Under the pieces are notes generated by a model. The model ran no database searches, had not been told where the DNA came from, and saw nothing but the letters and a program-made list of their open reading frames with translations. Positions 11,388 to 22,493 of a DNA stretch of 64,000 nt are shown here, piece by piece. Source of the stretch: Sinonovacula constricta (Eukaryota; Mollusca; Bivalvia; Cardiida; Solecurtidae); contig CM017573.1 of NCBI GenBank assembly GCA_007844125.1, positions 10,018,710 to 10,082,709 on the forward strand, in the 5' to 3' direction. Every line of letters begins with the position of its first letter. Positions within the stretch are counted from its first letter, which is position 1. Position numbers and translations under genes: made by a program.

Positions 11388-11560
11388 TAAGGCGCTCGTG
11401 ACCGAGTAAGTAGAGTCGCTGATACGTTCATTGTCCTAGTTCAACGCGTCTCACTACACGGGTTCGAGTCCCTGCCGGGGCGAGAACTTCCATACGTCTT
11501 TCAGCTAAAGTACGGTGCGCCTGTGCAATTAATCCTTGCAAACTGGCCTTAATTGTGTCG
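11388..11560 (+). mobile_element. tRNA-derived SINE with perfect B box
   Basis: The A-box region is GTGACCGAGTAAGTAGAGTCG. The Pol III B box is clean (GGGTTCGAGTCCC, 11459-11471). The GGCGAGAACTTCCATACG and CAGCTAAAGTACGGTGCGCC tail matches the 9307 copy. The spacing between boxes is too long for a working tRNA. Confidence 0.65.
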
Positions 11561-11694
11561 CTGCGTTCCATTAATTGATTAAGAGCCTATTTATAATGGA
11601 AAATACCAGCACATAACACCGCATGTGTTATAAATACACCCGTTATGTCTGTCGTTCAATGGCATTTTTTATTTAGGTTATTTTTGTGATGCTC

Positions 11695-11865
11695 GCCCGT
11701 GGCATAGTGGTAGAGTCGTCGATTTGTAACTGACTGCTTAAATTCCGACTCCTGTTTTTGACGAAGGACTTAATGTGGAAAGGTCTTCCAACTGACTTTC
11801 CGTGGGCCAGTTCTATCCAGACATCTTTTTATATTTTGGGTCTTCCATTACTAAAACAGCTGGGA
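11695..11865 (+). mobile_element. SINE-B copy
   Basis: The tRNA head is GCCCGTGGCATAGTGGTAGAG. It is followed by TCGATTTGTAACTGACTGCT, a degenerate B box, then GAAGGACTTAATGTGGAAAG, GTCTTCCAACTGAC and a terminal CAGCTGGGAC. This is the same order as the minus-strand copies at 19165, 31080 and 32140. Confidence 0.75.
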
Positions 11866-11975
11866 CCCCCCCCCCCCAAAAAAAAAAACAACAACAAAAA
11901 ACACCCCCCCCCCCCAAAAAAACAAACAAAAAAAAACAACAACAAAAAAACAACAACCCCCCACCCCAAATAACA
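11866..11975. repeat. Poly(C)/poly(A) low-complexity tract
   Basis: Runs of C alternate with runs of A and AAC words directly after the SINE-B copy. They may be the degenerate tail of that element. Confidence 0.85.
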
Positions 11976-13010
11976 ACATAATTTTTGCGCTTAAAGTGTA
12001 AGTAAAATTAATTATAAATAGGTTTCGATATCACGAGTTTACGATGTCAATACAACGTGTATCATATATGCTATGGTACGGTTAATCGTGTCAGGGTTGT
12101 CCAATAACGGTGGTGCAGGTGCACGAATATGTGTCTGAAACCTTTTGCGAAAATAAGCTACCTCTGTGTCAGGCATTACCCAATCATTAAACAGACGTGT
12201 TTTCTTTTTGGCGCGGATAAATTTACCTATTCAGTTGCCGTCATGATTTTAACTATGCAGGTCTATTCACGTTTTCACTATCCGTTAGGTTCCCAGTACA
12301 TTCTGTAAATGCATGCGTTCTAAATTATGTAAATTATCACATTTCGTGATTGTGAATGAGTATTTTTGTCTGAAAGGAGCTATTTTCTCATCAGACGGCT
12401 TACTTAAGACTCATTCATATTTAAATTAGTGCGTGATAACCTTGTAAGAACTATCGTGACAGGTTGTCACGAATACAACATGCAGCCAAGTACAGACAAG
12501 GATTACCTCCCCTTTCTCAATTGACATCACCACAGCATACACAAGCTCATCTGTAAATGATGGCGGGCTAGAATATTTTAATGAATTGCACAAAAATCCA
12601 TTGAAAATGAGATTTCGTATACATTTTGCCCCTGTTTCAGGACTGTTGATCGTATGTGCATTTATTTTCGCACAAATCTAGCACTGTTGTCGTGTATTTA
12701 CTTAGCTGATACACAACTTTAGCACAATATTGTTCTAAAAGTAAAATGTCATGTACGGATAGAGATGAAGGTATGTACTGTGGTGTTGTGTTGCGGTAGC
12801 CTCCATCTTCATTGGGTAAATTAATCATCCATTTTAAACGCATTGCGGTGACCCAATTGGGTCATTTTGCAAGGACCTCCTGCTGGTAAGATTGTTTGAA
12901 TGAAAGAAGAACATTTACAATTGTTAATGAATGTCTAGGTAAGCTCTCGGGCAAACAATTTTTTTTTATCTATTTTACGTAAATAGGTTCTCGAAACTAG
13001 GTACCTGCTA
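11976..13010. other. No gene recognised
   Basis: The only notable frame is a 68-codon minus-strand ORF at 12637-12843 with ordinary composition but no recognised family. An in-frame stop lies just upstream. I do not call it a gene. Confidence 0.35.
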
Positions 13011-13017
13011 GGGGCCC

Positions 13018-13640
13018 ATTTTAGGTATACCTTTGGCACATTCCCTTTAAGCCACTAAAGGGCCGCCATCCCCATTTTAGGTAAACCTTTGGCACAGTCC
13101 CTTTAAGCCACTAAAGGGCTGCCATCCCGATTTTAGGCATACCTTTGGCACATTCCCTTTAAGCCACTAAAGGGCCGCCATCCCCATTTTAGGTATACCT
13201 TTGGCACACTCCCTTTAAGCCACGAAAGGGCGGCCATCCCCATTTTAGGTATACCTTTGGCACATTCCCTTTAAGCCACGAAAGTGTTGCCATCCCCATT
13301 TTAGGTATACCTTTGGCACACTCCCTTTAAGCCACGAAAGGGCGGCCATCCCCATTTTAGGTATACCTTTGGCACATTCCCTTTAAGCCACTAAAGGGCC
13401 GCTATCCCGTTTTTAGGCATACCTTTGGCACATTCCCTTTAAGCCACTAAAGGGCCGCTATCCCAATTTTAGGCATACCTTTGGCACATTCCCTTTAAGC
13501 CACGAAAGGGCGGCCATCCCCATTTTAGGCATACCTTTGGCACATTCCCTTTAAGCCACGAAAGGGCGGCCATCCCCATTTTAGGCATACCTTTGGCACA
13601 CTCTCTTTAAGCTGCGCAAGGGCTGCCATCCCCATTTTAG
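13018..13640. repeat. 56-bp tandem repeat, about 11 copies, with internal hairpin
   Basis: Unit starts at 13018, 13074 and 13130 fix the period at 56 bp. Each unit has ATTTTAGGTATACCTTTGGC and a near-palindrome CCCTTTAAGCCACTAAAGGG, which can fold with a 6-base loop. Some units change the arm (CACGAAAGGG). No coding capacity is seen. Confidence 0.9.
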
Positions 13641-13668
13641 TGATACTCACTGAATTTAACACGCTTAA

Positions 13669-13770
13669 AGGTAGTATCCGACAGTTTGGACCATTTTTTT
13701 GTTACTGAAGTAACCAAATAAGTAATTATAAATTACATAAAAATTTACATAAACAGCTACCATGCTTGCG
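13669..13770 (+). mobile_element. MITE-1 fragment (left end)
   Basis: AAAGGTAGTATCCGACAGTT is followed by the family's AACCAAATAAGTAATTAT. The copy is truncated within about 100 bp and sits directly after the 56-bp array. Confidence 0.7.
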
Positions 13771-13989
13771 TAAATGGGTTTTATTTGCCGGAAGTCATGA
13801 TTATATCAAAACTTTGCAATACCAAACCTCGGGTTCACGTGTTTATTTTTTTTAAACAGGCCGTATGCTAATTCGCTTAATTATTCCCACTTTTTTCTAT
13901 GTAAAGGGAATCTACTCAAACTATTCCAAAACTACATTTTTACCTCCCTTGTTGGTATTTGAACAACATGATTGTCCCAAATCAGCATT

Positions 13990-14255
13990 CGTAACTCAAT
14001 GTTTGAGGCCTCAAAAGAATCATGGCAGCTATTTAAGTGGCATAATAACGTCATGACATCAATGTTTGAGGCCTAAAAAGAGTCATGGCAGCTATGTGTT
14101 TGGCCTAATAATGTCATGAGATCAATGTTTGAGGCATAATAGCGTCATGATATCAATGTTTCTGGCATAATAACGTCATGGCAGCTATGTATGTGGCCTA
14201 ATAAGGTCATGACATTGATGTTTATGACCTAATTACTTCGTGGCAGCTAAGACAT
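13990..14255. repeat. Irregular tandem repeat with GTCATG words
   Basis: GTCATGACATCAATGTTTGA, GGCCTAAAAAG and GTCATGGCAGCTATGT recur with variable spacing of about 35-45 bp across the segment. Copies are diverged. Confidence 0.7.
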
Positions 14256-15960
14256 ATGTCATAGGACTAGATTTTATATGCATCTAAATTGTTGATTTTT
14301 ATCGTAGATACATGATCATTGTAAGTGTAGACTTCTTTAATAAAATTGTGTATTCGCATTATTTAAATGAATGAGCAAAGGGAAATAACTTAATCTAGAC
14401 TTACGTAGTAACATACTTATTATCTTTTCTTGGGTCATGATCCTTGTAGATCGTTTTTCATTGGCTTATGCTTCAACCACTGATCACTCGACAACCGGTC
14501 ATTTTTCAAATTATTTTCCGACATGAACCTTTTGATGTAGAAGTTTATGCTACAGGAAATTATATTTCCTTAGTTAAGTATTTTATTTTGCTCTTTAATA
14601 AATTACTATTTACATTTAATTGAATGATTAACTATACTCAATGTCTTTCAAATGAGTATCTGTAAACTTATTTGTCTAAACTGTTTTATTTTTATAAACA
14701 TGTTTAAAACATTGTGTAAAGATATTTTCCATGTAGCTTACACTAGAGCTCGAATCGATCATGTAAATACTTTTTAACTTCATACAATGTGTTAACCATT
14801 TGTTATTTTCTATTTATAGATCGGTACTATTATGATGATCATCCCATCTTCCATTAAATAAATACTCATTGGTAGAAAGACATCTTGTTGTTGAACTATT
14901 TAAACCCAGCTAGTCCGGTAACACATACTTCCTTTTTAAAACCTCTTTATAAATGATTAAGCATGCACCTACATGAAGTAAAACATTCGTTTATAAACAA
15001 TATCATGTGATGGCAATTTAATTCTCAGTTATAATTTTTACTTGCATGATTCAAATGTCTTATTAAAATTAACAGTTCTGCTATCCGTGAATGTGCAAAT
15101 AATTAAATATGAAATAATAGATAAACAAATATAATAAAAGAAATAACACATATTGTGTCCTGTTTCATTTAGTAACTTAATGGTGACAGCAGCTCATGTT
15201 AGTGGAATTGTTCCCTTGCCTCATCCTATCACAGTGGTATCAGTGCTATGTCTGTCCTATGTAAACACTGAAACATTGTTTATGAGATGTCCAACCCCAT
15301 TGAAAACACTTAATAATCCTGACTTTTCTTATCACACAGGATCCAGCACCGAGTCATGTGACCAGGAGTTGACTAATCATCTGTGAGGCATGGAAAGTTT
15401 TGAACAATACTAAGACCTTTCTTAGGGTAGTGATTTTATTATCAAAACTATCAATTAGTTTTTATCTAAGGAAATGGGTCGAATATGGAAAGTAATTAGT
15501 TTCATATTTCAGGTAATATTTCAAAAAAAAGGCAGATAAAACAACTAAGGTAACAGATTCAACACAAGAGAAAATGGATAAAAACAACAAAATGAACAAC
15601 ATTTAAACAATCCAACATAAGAAAATTGGTAAAAAAACAATTCATGAACAACATTTATACAATATAAAAAAAAATGCAGATCAACATTTATACAATAAAA
15701 AAAGAGAGAAAAATCTGCAAGATATATATTTGATTAAGTATTTAAGGATAAACTTGAAAGTTGTTGCGGGCACAGATCTTTATATTGGTCAAAACAACCA
15801 AAGTAAACAACAAAAGACTCTGGCAGTTAAATACACAATGTACATACAACAAGCATTGCATAATTAAACATTATAAATCTGCATCGTGGGTTTTGAAGAA
15901 AAACTTTTTTCACAAACATACATTTTAACTTCAAGATAATGTTATCAACATAATGTTTAT
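14256..15960. other. No gene recognised
   Basis: The stretch is long AT-rich DNA. A 77-codon frame at 15153-15386 has no recognisable family and no convincing splice context. Confidence 0.35.
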
Positions 15961-15963
15961 TTT

Positions 15964-16117
15964 CATACATGTGAACCTATTCTGGGGCCAAAGTGGGAGA
16001 TTTTCACTTGCAAAGTTGGGGATTTGTTATTTTCATATAAACAAAGAAGGAAGTTACCTGTTTCCAAGTAGAGAGTCTCTGAGTCTCCCTCCAAAAGCGG
16101 GAGAGTTCACATGTATG
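15964..16117 (-). mobile_element. MITE-2, short copy
   Basis: The left end CATACATGTGAAC and right end GTTCACATGTATG are inverted repeats. The interior has two 22-bp motif units (GTGGGAGATTTTCACTTGC, then AAGTTGGGGATTTG) and a TTTCATATAAACAAAGAAGG block shared with the copy at 55572. It is in the opposite orientation to the two copies near 55 kb. Confidence 0.75.
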
Positions 16118-16189
16118 TATTTTATACACATAAATGACCATACATCATATTATTAATTCCCATTAATGATGTAAAATGATGTAAATCAA

Positions 16190-16300
16190 CAGTAAATGAC
16201 AAGGAATAAAACATAAAGAACAGGCAAAAAAGTCCAAGAATTCCAACTGAAAGGACATACCTACAGAAAGTTGACCAAAAACAATTCTATTAGGATTGGC
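16190..16300 (+). mobile_element. Family-3 repeat fragment
   Basis: GAACAGGCAAAAAAGTCCAA and GAATTCCAACTGAAAGGACA match the core of the repeat expanded at 20090-20710. Confidence 0.55.
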
Positions 16301-16469
16301 AAAAAACTGGCAAGCTAAAATTTGTCATGTCTAACATTGTCATGCAGTGATAACATGACATTTGTAGAGAATAATCAGCAAATAGTGTTGATTCTGATCA
16401 GACAGCTGCCAGTCGAATGTACGGTTTTTGCCTTAAACCTTTCTCAATACATGTTAAGAAAGTCTAAAG

Positions 16470-17103
16470 TGAATGTAGCCGACAGTTTGCTTATATTTAA
16501 TATATATATAACAATATCTGACCTCTGTATTGGGGTATTTCTGCATAATGTCAATAGAAAAACCAAGCTTTAACAATTTTCAACAGTAATTCAAATGTGG
16601 GACAGTAAAACTCATTAACTCCTTGGGCCCGAGTGACGCGTAAAAGCAGCAGGAAAAACAGCCCCCTCATGCCGGGAGACACCTTATCGCATCGCATTTT
16701 ACCTGTGTCTGGCTTAAGTCTAAGATTTGATGATTTTTAACAGTTATTCAATTGTGGGCCAGTAAGACTCGTTAATCAACACTTAAAATGTTCACTCTTT
16801 TCAAATCTATAAATAAGAACGATTGGGATTTCTGCTAAAAATAGATACTGACATCACAGCAGATGATGTGGATGAGCTTTTAGTGGTCACATGGTTGTCT
16901 TAGTTTAAAAATAGCTAATTGTGCATCGTGGCTCAGATAGGAAATACATGTTTGTAATGACAATTGTGGTGTTATGGTACATTTTTTAGACAGGTCTAGG
17001 ACATTCATAAACAGCATTTTGCAAGATCTGTTCAAGTAACAATAGTTTATTACGATGTTTAATGAAATTATTTTGTCCACACTGTCGGACACCACATTTA
17101 ATT
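16470..17103 (-). mobile_element. MITE-1 copy with a small internal insertion
   Basis: Outer ends are GTAGCCGACAGTTTGC near 16476 and the inverted CACTGTCGGACACCACATTTAA near 17082-17103. The interior holds the TTTGTGCATAATT-type and GATAGGAAATACATG blocks. An unrelated segment around 16620-16700 (CCTTGGGCCCGAGTGACGCG) makes it longer than the usual ~500 bp. Confidence 0.7.
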
Positions 17104-17639
17104 GAAAACAAAGTAAAAAAAAAAGAGTTACAGGAGGTGGCCTCTCCACTTTTATTTCAAAAGATCTGTATCTGCCATATACTCCAAACCCTCTATACAG
17201 AGTATTATGTGGAGTGCGCTGTCAGAAACTTTAGGAGTAATATAAATTATAATGTTTTGGGGAGGTAATTTTCATAGGTGTTTGGGTTGGTTTCTGTACC
17301 TGCACAGTTATAAAAATGTCATAGATATTAAATTACAGAAGTCTGGTGTGGTTTGCAGGTAAGTTGCTTTGCCCAGGGTGCTACAATAAAAGATGAATGA
17401 TGGATGTTCATTGAATGATGAAGAACAAATGATATGATGGGGGTGATGGATGAGGTGATAATGGTGGATGATGATCATTTGTAGCACTCTGGTTAGAAGC
17501 AGTGGCTGTACAGCTTGGCCTTGAATAAGGCCAGGCTGTCCGCCTGAGCAATGTCTGGTGTCTCATTGGTATAATGTTTGCTCTCACTAATTTTTACAAC
17601 CACTCACTAATGTTTACAAAAAACTTAAAAAGTGGGCCA

Positions 17640-18065
17640 AAATGGCCTTATATCACTCACCTGAGTGACCTTGACATTTAGTAGTAGTGAGCAAAAAATA
17701 TCAGCATTGTTAAAACAGACCAGTATAATTATTTACATGTACACAATCAATATTTTGACATTCAGTTTTAATTTTTAAACTCTATAACCATATAGAGAAT
17801 TTGACGATGCCCGTGGCAACCATGTTTTCTATCGATGCAACATCTGTGAACAATCTTGACATAGGGCCACCCAAGGAACAAATATCAAGGCTCCTTAAAA
17901 TATAGTTTCTCACAAGAAGATCTTAACAGTTTTCCTGTATAGCCATATAGCGATATTGGCCAAGACCTTTGCAACTTCATGATTTTGACAATTCCAAAAC
18001 ACAAAAATTGATGACAGATCAAAATTCTTTGAGCATTTGCTCGAGATATAAAAACAAAACACAAA
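17640..18065 (+). mobile_element. Dispersed repeat related to 38600-38870
   Basis: TTTCTCACAAGAAGATCTTA, CAGTTTTCCTGTATAGCCAT and a GTGACCTTGACA word occur here. A diverged version (GACAAGAAGATTTTCTAAGTTGTCCTATACAGCC) is found near 38640. The ends are not defined. Confidence 0.35.
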
Positions 18066-18269
18066 CAACAACAGATTCTAATATCAAGAAAGGCGAATTA
18101 CAGTGAAAACTACTTTTAGAGTAGCCTGCCTTAGAAAATTAGTTCAGCTTGTGACAGTAAAAATGTACTGTAATGTTATTTGCAGTGAACAGGCCAAACC
18201 ATTTTTTTTTTGAGAACTGTACAGAAAATTTAATCAACAAAGAAAAATCTGATGTTGAAAAAGGGGCCA

Positions 18270-18435
18270 AAACTAATGAGGTACATTGGTGTAATGGAAA
18301 TTGTCTCCCTTGTTAGTTAAAATCCGAGGTATCCCAAACTGTAGGTAGGTCCTTTTAGTTGGAATTTTTGGGACTTTATCACCTGTTCTTTTTAAGATAT
18401 TGCACTTACAAGCGGTTAAATTTCTTACTTTTACA
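18270..18435 (-). mobile_element. Family-3 repeat copy
   Basis: ACATTGGTGTAATGGAAATTGTCTCCCTTG, CAAACTGTAGGTAGGTCC, TTTTAGTTGGAATTTTTGGG and ACTTTATCACCTGTTCTTT form the reverse complement of the 20.3-20.7 kb units. Confidence 0.65.
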
Positions 18436-18904
18436 AAAATTTAAGCTCGTAATCCATTCAAATATACATATGTTATCTAAAAGAGAAAATGAAAGTGTTG
18501 GTTAACCTGTGTATCACATGTAATCCAGAGAGCAAAAGATTAAAAAACTGAGTAAAACAAATGAAATGACCTACTTGCAGTTATTATTGTATTGCAATTA
18601 TTCAGGGGACACTATTCATTAATGTGTCTCATTTCAGGGTTATCTAACCTTTTAAAATGGGTTCCTATTTCCACAAAGAACAATTATCTGTAAGTATCTT
18701 ATAACAGTTAGTGAGAAATAGACCTTAACAAAAACCTTCACCAACACAAAAAGGTGGCATAACTCTGCCAAAACTATTTCCAAAATTTCAAACTGAATTA
18801 CCTGCCCTTGTGAAATGTGTCCCTTAATTGATAGTGAACAATACAATGAAACTGTAATTTTCCTTTTTACCTTTTTACTATTTTTTGCTAAGATATTTTG
18901 AAGT

Positions 18905-19022
18905 TGTAAAAAATGGTAGTGGTGTAGCTCCCTTTAAATGCCAAAGCAAATATAAGGGTAGTTCCACGAATGGTTGGCCCAGTGTCAGAATAATGTGACT
19001 TGGTATGGTATCATGCCAGGTG
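18905..19022 (+). mobile_element. SINE-C body fragment
   Basis: AATGGTAGTGGTGTAGCTCC, AAATATAAGGGTAGTTCCACGA and TGTGACTTGGTATGGTATCATGCC match the SINE-C body near 60.9 kb in reverse orientation. The tRNA head is absent. Confidence 0.6.
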
Positions 19023-19027
19023 TTCAC

Positions 19028-19175
19028 ACAAAAAAAATTGGACCAAACTGTCGGATACCACCTTTAACACTAACTGAACATAACAATCGCAAAAAAATCA
19101 CTCTTTATTTTTATTCTTTTCAACTCTATAAAAAGCTCAATAATGGTCTCTGCTAAAAAATATATATCAACGTCA
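19028..19175 (-). mobile_element. MITE-1 right end plus interior fragment
   Basis: ATTGGACCAAACTGTCGGAT followed by ACCACCTTTAA is a clean MITE-1 terminus. About 30 bp on, TTTTCAACTCTATAAAAAGC and TCTCTGCTAAAAAATATATATC are interior words in a broken order. Confidence 0.65.
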
Positions 19176-19372
19176 TAATAGCGACGTCCAGCTGTTTGGT
19201 GGAGGAAGACCCCCATACAAATGCCTGGGTAGAACCACCGGTGCACCACAGGTCAGCTGGAAGACCTTCCCACATTAAGTCCTTCACCCCGAAAAAGACT
19301 CGAACCCATGCGGCGAGAGGCTTAGCAGTCAGAGGAGTTACAAGACGGTGACTTCGAAGATCATGTGTCATA
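19175..19372 (-). mobile_element. SINE-B copy
   Basis: Read on the minus strand, a degenerate tRNA head (TTGTAACTCCTCTGACTGC) is followed by a B box (ATGGGTTCGAGTC), then GGGTGAAGGACTTAATGTGG, GAAGGTCTTCCAGCTGACC, TGTGGTGCACCGGTGGTTCT and a 3' end CAGCTGGACGTCGC. Confidence 0.75.
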
Positions 19373-19774
19373 ATCCTCTGCACATTCAGTTTTTCAAAAT
19401 CCCCATCAATTTTATTTTTAACTTTGGAAATAATGGACATTTAAAGCAGCATAGTTCAATATTTTTATTGTTAACAATTGAGGGTATGTTATAAACAGCC
19501 TTTTATACGTTTTTGCAGCAACGATACACAAATTCCCCAGAATAGAGAAAGATGATCTTATATGTCTTAGATATAAGCAAACTGTTAGACATCACCTTTA
19601 ACAACAATCTTGACACAGGATATATTTATGTCAATGCTACATTAATATAAAAAATAATTTAAAATATGACCCATAATCAATGAAAATCTATTTGTTGTTT
19701 AATATTTCAATTTTTGTTTGATTTTCACGACACTGACACAAATATTGACAGTTTTTTTTTCATACAGGAAGATG

Positions 19775-19960
19775 TTTAAATTCACCAGAACATCACAGGT
19801 CAAATGGAAGATGGCCCCAACATAAAAAGTTTTCCCAAGATCTAAGCTAAAATCCCTGAGGGGGAGGGGCCAATGAGTCAGAGGCATTGCAAGTCCAACC
19901 CACCAGGCCATAGGTGCAGCCCCCAACTCCACCCCTTCCACCAAACATATTGTGCTATTT
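19775..19960 (-). mobile_element. Degenerate SINE-B copy
   Basis: ATCACAGGTCAAATGGAAGA, GAGTCAGAGGCATTGCAAGT and TAGGTGCAGCCCCC follow the SINE-B order with heavy divergence. The 126-codon minus-strand frame over it is not supported as a gene. Confidence 0.4.
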
Positions 19961-20089
19961 ACAACTGACAAAACCTTTTTTTTTTTTATGCATGCACATT
20001 TGGATAATATACTTGGTAGACCTATATGGAGCTTTTTAAAGAAGCTATAAAAAGCAATAAATACTTTCAAATGATACATTAATGAATAA

Positions 20090-20710
20090 TCTCCCCTGAT
20101 TAATTCCTAAATGCAAGTAGGTCCCTTCATTTGTTTTACTCAGTTTTTATGCTTGTGCTCTTTGGACTGTTTGTCGACTTTTCTGTCTTTCTTGTGATAC
20201 ACAGATTAACAATAACCAACAAACACTTTTTCTTTTTTAAATAAAATCTCTCAATAAATATTTTATTGGATTTTAAGCTTATATTTATGCAAAAGTAAGA
20301 AATTTCACTGTTTGTAATTGCAATATCTACAAAACAACATACAATTAAGTCCAAGAAATCTAACTAGAAGGACCTATCTACTGTTTGGAATACCTCAGAT
20401 ATTAACTAACGATACAATTTCCATTTCACGAATGTACCCCATTAACAGTAATATCAACAAAAGAACAGGTGATAAAGTCCAAGAATTCCAACTAAAAGGA
20501 CATGCCTATTGTTTGGAATACCTCAGATATAAACTAACAAGGGAGACAATCTCCATTTAACCAATGTACACCATTAACAGTAATATCAGCAAAAGGACAG
20601 GGGATAAAGTCCAAGAATTCCAACTAAAAGGACATGCCTATTGTTTTGAATACCTCAACTATTAACTAACAAGGGAGACAATTTCCATTTCACCAAGGCA
20701 CCCCATTAAT
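20090..20710 (+). mobile_element. Family-3 repeat with three ~130-bp tandem units
   Basis: The left part shares GCAAGTAGGTCCCTTCATTTG and TTTATGCTTGTGCTCTTTGG with 39900-40020. The right part repeats a ~130-bp unit (GTCCAAGAATTCCAACTAAA, GGACATGCCTATTG, AACAAGGGAGACAATTTCC) starting at 20349, 20477 and 20609. Confidence 0.7.
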
Positions 20711-21160
20711 CCAAAGCAAAATCTCGGCATTAAAAAATGTTTACATATCGACAAAAAAGCAACCGTAATAATACATCAGCCATTTAATGTCATTACATAA
20801 TTTTTTTTAAGGATGCTTCTGTGTGCAAAATTTAAAAGATGCCACCACAACCGAACGAAATACAATCATACTATGCAATTAAATTTGTTAACATAACTGA
20901 AATTTAGCTACTCAAACCTTGAAGGTCTTCAAAAGTACCACTGAAAGAGATGCAATATATCCGATAATTCTCAATAAATCATAACTATGTATGTACTGCT
21001 AAAAAGTTGTTACACCAAAAACACCTATTCGCATTGAAAATTTAAAAACCAAGTCTCATTTTTATAGAGAATCTAAGCTTTTGGCAAATATGTTTTGGGG
21101 TTTATACTGTCGCTGGGTATTTATTACTAAAATTTAAAAAGATGTGAAAAAAAGGCTTGC
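20711..21160. other. No gene recognised
   Basis: This AT-rich interval shows no exon-like frame or known repeat. Confidence 0.35.
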
Positions 21161-21161
21161 T

Positions 21162-22116
21162 GGGCTATAGATAGTTTCCATGTGATGTCATAGGCACTGA
21201 TAAAACAGTTTAAGGCGGCCATCTTTGGAGGCAGAAGCTAATTCAGGCCAATATCTGGAAATATGTGTTGTATTAAACTCGTCAATGTGTTCTTATTTTT
21301 CCGTCTATTTTACTGAACTTTATATCAAATTAAACAGATTTTATTAAGTATTTAAGATATCAAAATTTTGATTGTTTAAAAAGTAAAAAACATACAGCCA
21401 AAAAAGTTACACTGTTAATTTTGTTCAAGGATGAGCCAATAATTTTATTTATTTCTATGTATTAATTCTTTGTGTATTTATCAATTTTAAATAATCTAAA
21501 TATATGAATTTCAAGAGCTTTCCAACGGTGTATAGTTTTTAATTTTTGGACTGCAAATGAAGAAATTACTAGAAAAAAAAATTTACAATGCCAATGAATA
21601 CAATTCATCTGGAAATCCCTTGAAGTTGCCATCAAAGATGGCTGCCAAGATCTTCACTAATATGGAAACTGCCTTTTAAAGATGGTATTCAACAGTTTGG
21701 ACCAAAATATTTTTTCTCAAATAACCAAATAAGTCATTGTCACTTGAAAAGGTCTTGCAAAATGCTGCCTATTGATGCCCTATACCAGTGTGAACAATGA
21801 AACATAAATCCTCATTCCTCATTGCAATCAGGTATTTCCTATCTGAGCCACACTGCAGTGATAGCTATTTTTAGCTCGGAAAATCATGTGACAACTTGCT
21901 TTTGAGATTGCATTATATCATCATCCGATTAATCCTCTCTGACGATGCTATCTATTTTTAGCAGAGAACACTATCCTGCTTATTTATCGATTTGAAGTGA
22001 CTGAACTTTCGAGTGGTTTAATTGCAATTGTTACTGTCTAACAATGTAGGCAGTGTTTGAAGTTGCCATCAAAGATGGCTGCCAAGATAAGTGATCTTAA
22101 CTGATGTGGAAACTAT
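21162..22116 (+). mobile_element. MITE-5 copy with a nested MITE-1
   Basis: The left end CTATAGATAGTTTCCATGTG pairs with the right end GTGGAAACTATCTAT. The interior matches 51714-52219 (CAGTTTAAGGCGGCCATCTT, GAAGCTAATTCAGGCC, AGAGCTTTCCAACGGTGTAT). The right end occurs twice, at 21621-21671 and 22057-22116, on either side of a MITE-1 segment. Confidence 0.7.
21678..22056 (+). mobile_element. MITE-1 inside MITE-5, right end missing
   Basis: AAAGATGGTATTCAACAGTT starts the copy. CTCAAATAACCAAATAAGTC, GGTATTTCCTATCTGAGCCA and CTATTTTTAGCAGAGAACAC follow. The inverted right end is lost before MITE-5 sequence resumes. Confidence 0.75.
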
Positions 22117-22315
22117 CTATATCATCATGTGGTGGTAATAATATGCCAAACATGGTAATTTTTATGGTAATTTTTATTGATTTAAACTGAAAAAAATTTG
22201 TCAATTTTCGTACATTTCTTTGATCTATAAAAATGTCATTAAAAATTTCAATCATAAAACCATTAAATCAAAGAAATTTCTTAGTTTCTTTTTAAGACTT
22301 AAGAAAATTTCTTTA

Positions 22316-22372
22316 AAAAAAAAAAAAAAAAAAAAAGAAAAAAAAGAGAAATTTAAAAAATATATATATATT
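22316..22372. repeat. Poly(A)/(TA)n tract
   Basis: About twenty A residues precede AG-rich words and a short ATATATATAT tract. Confidence 0.9.
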
Positions 22373-22493
22373 ATTTATACAACCACATTAGCATAGTTGA
22401 CAGAAAATCAAGAGATATAAGCACATAAGCATAGTTGAGAAAAACTCAAGAAGTAACGTCAAATTTTTACAGAAGCTCTATATTACTTATTTA

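Noticed and set aside
12637..12843. 68-codon minus-strand ORF as an exon
   Set aside because: Its composition is ordinary but there is no family match, and an in-frame stop lies just upstream. The evidence is not strong enough.
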